From Mannheimia pernigra (GTDB lineage: Bacteria; Pseudomonadota; Gammaproteobacteria; Enterobacterales; Pasteurellaceae): 64,000 bases of DNA. Location of the stretch: NCBI RefSeq assembly GCF_013377995.1, contig NZ_CP055305.1:1550001-1614000 (forward strand), written 5' to 3'. This document shows positions 59,430 through 64,000 of the stretch, piece by piece (the stretch's first letter is position 1; every line of letters begins with the position of its first letter). Made by a program: the position numbers and the translations under genes. The notes under the pieces are model-generated. The model made no database searches, was not told where the DNA came from, and saw nothing but the letters and a program-made list of their open reading frames with translations.

Positions 59430-62400
59430 ACCAATGTTAAAAACCGCTTTTCTCAGTTTAGGGCTTCTATTTGTCACTAATAGCTATGCCTTATCTGAAA
59501 TTCCGCTTCAACAATTGATTCGGAATCAATTAGAAAGTGCAAAAAAACTCGATCAAACGGATACAGATAATAAAGCCTTAGTCCAAACACTTGAAGACAC
59601 CTTTTCCCTCTTAGCCCAAATTGAGAAGCAAAAGGCAGATAATCAAGCATTAAATCAATCCATTCAAGACTCCCAAAAAGCCTTGAAAGCTAGCCAACAC
59701 AATATTGAAGAATTAAAAGCAACTATCGCACCAAGTCTTGAAGCTTTAATGCAAAAATCAACAACTGATTTGCAAAAAGAATTAACCGCAGCACAATCTA
59801 AACTTGAAACCGTACAACAAGATTTAAGTCTGATTAATAACAATTTAGTTGCTCAAAATACCGTGCCAGATAAAGCTCAGGCGACATTAACTGAAATGAT
59901 TAAACGTAAGCAGGAAATTAATACTCAACTTTCATCTGCTAATAATATCAAAAACGAGCTACAAACCAAATTAGAAGTAGAACTTGAACTCATTGAACTA
60001 AAAAATACTTATAACCAAATTTTACTTAATGGTAGTGATAACTTATCTGCCCTTTATTCATCACAACTAGAGGAAAAAAGACAAGAACAGCAAAACCTAC
60101 AAGCTAAAATTAGTCACTTACAAACCGCTATTAATAATCAGGTTGTAGAAGAATCCAAAAATAAGTTAAAGCAAGCACAAGCGGTTCAAAATCAGCAAAA
60201 TAATGCAAGGACTAATCCTGCTATTTTGCGTGAGTTAGATCTAAACACCCAAATAACGCAAGAGTTACTTGAGCAAACCAAAGATATGACGCAGTTATCA
60301 CAAGATAATTTGCGAATTAAAAACGTGCTTAATAATTTGCAACAAACGCAGCGTAATATTGAAGAACAAATTAGCTCATTACAAGGCACATTAGTGCTTT
60401 CTCGCATCATCAATAAACAAAAACAATCGTTACCACAAGATGAAATCATTTCAGGTATTTCTAAGCAAATTACCGAACTACGTGTACGTGTTTTTGATAT
60501 GACTGAGTTTAAGGACTCTTTTTCTAATATAAATGCCTATATTAGCAAATTGGAGCAAGAGCAAAAAGAGAGCTTTACCGACAAGGAGAAACAACAATTA
60601 ACCGATATTATTCAAAAGCGTTTAACCACTTTAACTGAAATGATTAAATCATTGAATAATCAGCTTAATTTATTAATTAATATTGAACTTAACCAACAAC
60701 AGGTTCAAACAATCAGCGACTCGTTACAACAAAAACTGCAACAACAAAGTTTCTGGGTAAAAAGTAATAGTCCTATGGATTTAGAGTGGTTTAGCCGATT
60801 TTTTGATATAGCCCACTACCAAATTATTAATATCGGTGAAAAGCTCAATTTTTCAAACTGGCGTGATAATATCGTACCAACAACTGTCTTGGTTACACTT
60901 TTATTGCTAGTTGCAGCTTTTATTAATCGCCAAAAAAATAAGATTAAACAAAGACTAAACCAAATCAATAACCGGTTAAAAATTGTAGCCACAGATAGCC
61001 AATGGAATACCCCTCTTGCTATTTTTTGGACATTAGTCCTTTGTTTACCTAGAATGTTAATCTTCTTGGCTGGATTTATTGCCGTAACCTATATTTCATT
61101 TGAACATCCGCAACAAGTTTGGCCTTGGGGATTAAAAATAGCAATTTACTGGCTTTACTTTGCTTTTTTAGTGGCTATGCTACGTCCTCATGGCATTGGG
61201 CACGTTCATTTTAATATGCCACAAAAAAGTAATGAAATTTTCCGTAATATTTTAAAACGTTCAGTATTAATAATTACCTTGTTGCTTAGCACCTCTATTT
61301 TTACTAACGTAGAGACCGATGTTTCTTATGATGTGCTGGGTCAAACTATGGTAATCCTCATTCTTATTTTAATGATTTGGATGATCGTTCCTGCATTTAG
61401 ACGAGCAATTTCCACTTATGAAAATGTTGCTTATGAAAAAAATAAAGAATCGAACAGTATTCTTCTCACTATCGTTAAATTAGTATTGCTGATTGCCCCT
61501 GTTACTTTGATTATTCTAATCGTATTGGGCTACTACTATACCGCTTTAGTCATTATCGAACATTTAATTGCCTCTTACTTTGCAATTATCACCTGGATTA
61601 TTATACATAATGTTATTTATCGTGCATTCTCCATCTCTGCACGCCGTCTCGTTTATCGACGTTTACAAGAGAAAAGAGAAACTGCCGAAGCCAAGGCTAG
61701 AGCTAAAGCTGAACAGAGTAATGAAAATCAAGATGGTGTTGAAATTCCATTTGAATTAAAAGAAGACTCCATTGCTGTTAGCGAAGTCAAAAACCAAATG
61801 TTGAAATTAACCGATTTTGTTCTTTGGATTGGGTTATTTGTGTTGCTTTATTGGGTATGGTCAGATTTGATTACTGTGGCACTCTATCTAGATGGCGTAA
61901 CATTATGGCAACAAAGTGCAACAACAGAAGCGGGTATTGTGATGGAGTCTATCACGCTTTTGAATTTACTCACCGCTATTTTGATCATTGTAGTCATGGT
62001 TATGTTAATTCGTAATTTAAGTGGTTTGCTTGAAACGCTTATCTTCTCACACATTAAATTATCACAAGGTACGCCATATACAATCACAACATTACTAACC
62101 TATATAATTATTGCGTTTGGATCAATATCAGCGTTCTCTATATTAGGCGTATCTTGGACAAAACTACAATGGTTATTAACCGCTTTATCGGTTGGCTTAG
62201 GATTTGGTATGCAAGAAATCTTTGCAAACTTTGTTTCAGGGATCATTATTCTATTCGAACGTCCTATACGTATTGGTGATACGATTACAATTGATATATT
62301 CAGTGGTACTGTATCTAAAATTCGTATTCGTGCAACCACCCTTGTTGACTTTGATGGAAAAGAAGTTATTGTACCAAACAAAGCATTCGTAACTGAGCGC

Positions 62401-62793
62401 TTAGTAAACTGGGCATTAAGTAGCACATCCACTCGAATCATCATAAAAGTAGGTGTTGCACACTGCTCTAATTTAGAGTTGGTGAAATCTCTATTATTAC
62501 AATCTGCAGAAGAAAATCCTAAAGTATTAAAAACACCGAGCCCAATTGTATTTCTCTTGAATATAGGTACAAGTAGCCTTGAATATGAGTTACGTGTTTA
62601 TGTAAATGATATTGCAGATAGAAACCCTGTAATAGATGAATTAAATAGCCGAGTTCACCAGCTATTTAAGGAACATAATGTGGAGATTGCATTTAACCAA
62701 TTAGATGTATATCTTAGAAATAATGATACGCAAGATGAAGTCAAGGTAAGCTCAAAACGTTTTGATTTTGACCTCACACATAACACAAAATAA
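59422..62793 (+). CDS. mscK: Large mechanosensitive channel (MscK/KefA type)
   Basis: 1123-aa inner-membrane channel protein that releases ions on hypo-osmotic shock. The signal peptide (about 1-25; cleavage near SYALSE) is followed by a long periplasmic coiled-coil domain (25-470, very rich in Gln/Lys/Glu/Leu). About eleven membrane helices lie between 490 and 985. The C-terminal MscS core holds the pore-lining TM3 with GLGFGMQEIFANFVSGI and the beta-domain RPIRIGDTITI. Size and layout match E. coli MscK (1120 aa). The link to aroC downstream (13 bp) and menE upstream is also found in H. influenzae. Confidence 0.92.
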   Translation: MFKPMLKTAFLSLGLLFVTNSYALSEIPLQQLIRNQLESAKKLDQTDTDNKALVQTLEDTFSLLAQIEKQKADNQALNQSIQDSQKALKASQHNIEELKATIAPSLEALMQKSTTDLQKELTAAQSKLETVQQDLSLINNNLVAQNTVPDKAQATLTEMIKRKQEINTQLSSANNIKNELQTKLEVELELIELKNTYNQILLNGSDNLSALYSSQLEEKRQEQQNLQAKISHLQTAINNQVVEESKNKLKQAQAVQNQQNNARTNPAILRELDLNTQITQELLEQTKDMTQLSQDNLRIKNVLNNLQQTQRNIEEQISSLQGTLVLSRIINKQKQSLPQDEIISGISKQITELRVRVFDMTEFKDSFSNINAYISKLEQEQKESFTDKEKQQLTDIIQKRLTTLTEMIKSLNNQLNLLINIELNQQQVQTISDSLQQKLQQQSFWVKSNSPMDLEWFSRFFDIAHYQIINIGEKLNFSNWRDNIVPTTVLVTLLLLVAAFINRQKNKIKQRLNQINNRLKIVATDSQWNTPLAIFWTLVLCLPRMLIFLAGFIAVTYISFEHPQQVWPWGLKIAIYWLYFAFLVAMLRPHGIGHVHFNMPQKSNEIFRNILKRSVLIITLLLSTSIFTNVETDVSYDVLGQTMVILILILMIWMIVPAFRRAISTYENVAYEKNKESNSILLTIVKLVLLIAPVTLIILIVLGYYYTALVIIEHLIASYFAIITWIIIHNVIYRAFSISARRLVYRRLQEKRETAEAKARAKAEQSNENQDGVEIPFELKEDSIAVSEVKNQMLKLTDFVLWIGLFVLLYWVWSDLITVALYLDGVTLWQQSATTEAGIVMESITLLNLLTAILIIVVMVMLIRNLSGLLETLIFSHIKLSQGTPYTITTLLTYIIIAFGSISAFSILGVSWTKLQWLLTALSVGLGFGMQEIFANFVSGIIILFERPIRIGDTITIDIFSGTVSKIRIRATTLVDFDGKEVIVPNKAFVTERLVNWALSSTSTRIIIKVGVAHCSNLELVKSLLLQSAEENPKVLKTPSPIVFLLNIGTSSLEYELRVYVNDIADRNPVIDELNSRVHQLFKEHNVEIAFNQLDVYLRNNDTQDEVKVSSKRFDFDLTHNTK

Positions 62794-62806
62794 ATAAGGA
62801 ATAAAA

Positions 62807-63889
62807 ATGGCAGGCAACAGCATTGGACAATTATTTAAGGTTACCACTTTTGGTGAATCACACGGTATAGCATTAGGCTGCATTGTAGATGGTGTACCGC
62901 CTAATATGGAACTCAGTGAGGCAGATTTACAACCTGACTTAGATCGCCGCAAACCAGGTACATCACGCTACGCAACACCTCGCCGTGAAGACGATAAAGT
63001 GCAAATTTTATCTGGTGTGTTTGAAGGTAAAACAACAGGAACTAGCATTGGTTTAATTATCAAAAATGGGGATCAACGCTCACAAGATTATAGCGACATT
63101 GCAGAAAAATTCCGCCCTGGGCACGCTGATTATACCTATGAATATAAATACGGCATTCGTGATTATCGTGGAGGCGGCCGCTCCTCTGCTCGTGAAACCG
63201 CAATGCGTGTTGCAGCAGGTGCAATTGCCAAAAAATATTTACGTGAAAAATTCGGCATTCAAGTACGTGGATATCTTTCTCAAATCGGCAATATTAAAAT
63301 ATCCCCAAAAACCGTTGAAAATATTGAGCAAATCAACTGGCAAGCAGTAAACAGTAATCCGTTTTTCTGCCCCGATCCTATCGCCATTCAGGGCTTTGAT
63401 ACTTTAATTCGTGAACTGAAAAAAGAGGGCGATTCTGTGGGGGCAAAACTCACAGTAATCGCAGAAAATGTACCCGTTGGATTAGGTGAGCCAGTTTTTG
63501 ACCGCTTAGATGCTGATCTAGCACACGCTTTAATGTCAATTAATGCGGTAAAAGCGGTTGAAATTGGCGATGGTTTTGCTGTTGTCGAACAACGAGGCAG
63601 TGAACACCGTGATGAAATCACCCCAGAGGCATTTCTTTCTAACCACGCTGGGGGGATTTTAGGCGGTATTAGTTCTGGTCAACCAATTCTTGCTCACATT
63701 GCGTTAAAACCAACATCCAGTATTACGATTCCAGGAAAAAGTGTGAATAAAAACAATGAGCCTGTTGAAGTCATTACCAAAGGCAGACACGACCCTTGTG
63801 TGGGTATTCGTGCTGTGCCCATTGCAGAAGCAATGGTCGCCATTGTGTTATTAGATCATATGCTAAGATTTAAAGCACAATGTCGATAA
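62807..63889 (+). CDS. aroC: Chorismate synthase
   Basis: FMN-dependent last step of the shikimate pathway; 360 aa. The three family signatures are present: TTFGESHGIALGCIVDGVPP (residues 13-32), RPGHADYTYEYKYGIRDYRG (about 104) with GGGRSSARETAMRVAAGAIA after it, and RHDPCVGIRAVPIAEAM (C-terminal). AATAAGGAATAAAA precedes the ATG. Followed by a probable mepA, the same order as in E. coli. Confidence 0.97.
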   Translation: MAGNSIGQLFKVTTFGESHGIALGCIVDGVPPNMELSEADLQPDLDRRKPGTSRYATPRREDDKVQILSGVFEGKTTGTSIGLIIKNGDQRSQDYSDIAEKFRPGHADYTYEYKYGIRDYRGGGRSSARETAMRVAAGAIAKKYLREKFGIQVRGYLSQIGNIKISPKTVENIEQINWQAVNSNPFFCPDPIAIQGFDTLIRELKKEGDSVGAKLTVIAENVPVGLGEPVFDRLDADLAHALMSINAVKAVEIGDGFAVVEQRGSEHRDEITPEAFLSNHAGGILGGISSGQPILAHIALKPTSSITIPGKSVNKNNEPVEVITKGRHDPCVGIRAVPIAEAMVAIVLLDHMLRFKAQCR

Positions 63890-63940
63890 TGCCTAATGAC
63901 ATTACAGGATAAAATATTTCCGCTAAATAGATTAGAAAAA

Positions 63941-64000
63941 ATGAAAATATTCTTCAAACTCCTTTTTATCACAACCGTTGCTCTCACAAGCACTCAAACT
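63941..64000 (+). CDS. mepA: Start of a secreted protein, probably murein endopeptidase MepA (3' part outside window)
   Basis: Only 20 codons: MKIFFKLLFITTVALTSTQT, a typical signal-peptide start. The position 50 bp after aroC is where E. coli and H. influenzae have mepA (penicillin-insensitive murein endopeptidase). Identity rests on position and signal peptide only. Confidence 0.5.
   Translation, partial: MKIFFKLLFITTVALTSTQT

Noticed and set aside
62100..62444. 114-aa ORF antisense to the mscK channel domain
   Set aside because: Shadow of a conserved coding region on the other strand.

Overview
The window is chromosomal DNA of a member of the Pasteurellaceae. The genes are ordinary gamma-proteobacterial housekeeping genes in low-GC DNA. 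The 9-mer ACAAGCGGT (either strand) occurs more than 30 times, often as closely spaced inverted pairs near TTTGCAAA-like sequence. This is the Apl-type DNA uptake signal sequence (USS), known from the Actinobacillus pleuropneumoniae / Mannheimia haemolytica / Haemophilus ducreyi branch. Together with a chromosomal nadV (growth without V factor) and an intact gltA / icd-acnB set, this points to a Mannheimia-, Bibersteinia- or Actinobacillus-like organism; the species cannot be settled from the sequence alone.

Layout. 0-5 kb: 3' part of topA, a PerM-type membrane protein, the ribosome-rescue gene arfA with a terminator hairpin inside its coding region, then mlc-bioD2. 5-17.9 kb: rnd, the pair lrp-ftsK, a YpfJ-type metallopeptidase, aroG behind a TrpR-like operator, tsaB, tdk, zapB, glpX, a small HTH protein, pepP, and argA behind possible ArgR boxes. 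18-27 kb: ilvIH, can, ackA-pta and cpdB. 27-29.3 kb: nadV, then about 850 bp of decayed DNA (antitoxin-like remnant, frameshifted remnant) ending in a complete dif-like XerC/XerD site. 29.3-42 kb: metB, dapB, ygdD-rlmM, bisC, the TCA genes icd-acnB divergent from gltA with a CRP-like site between them, and serC. 42-53.7 kb: an OmpP2-type porin, priC, alaS-csrA-galU, uspA, fnr, fabI, rnb, apaH. 53.7-64 kb: tRNA-Val(GAC), purR-dedA, ybfF-cmoA, and the run seqA-menE-mscK-aroC followed by the first 20 codons of a probable mepA.

Functionally this is core genome: amino-acid synthesis (aroG, aroC, argA, ilvIH, metB, dapB, serC), central carbon metabolism (ackA-pta, glpX, gltA-icd-acnB, galU), chromosome handling (topA, ftsK, seqA, priC, zapB, dif), RNA and translation (rnd, rnb, csrA, alaS, tsaB, cmoA, rlmM, arfA) and global regulators (lrp, fnr, mlc, purR, csrA). 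Inverted USS pairs sit at the ends of many genes, where they probably double as transcription terminators.

No CRISPR array, intact insertion sequence, prophage or large new gene cluster is visible. The parts most worth a second look are the dif-like site with its mobile-DNA remnants beside nadV, and the non-stop architecture of arfA.
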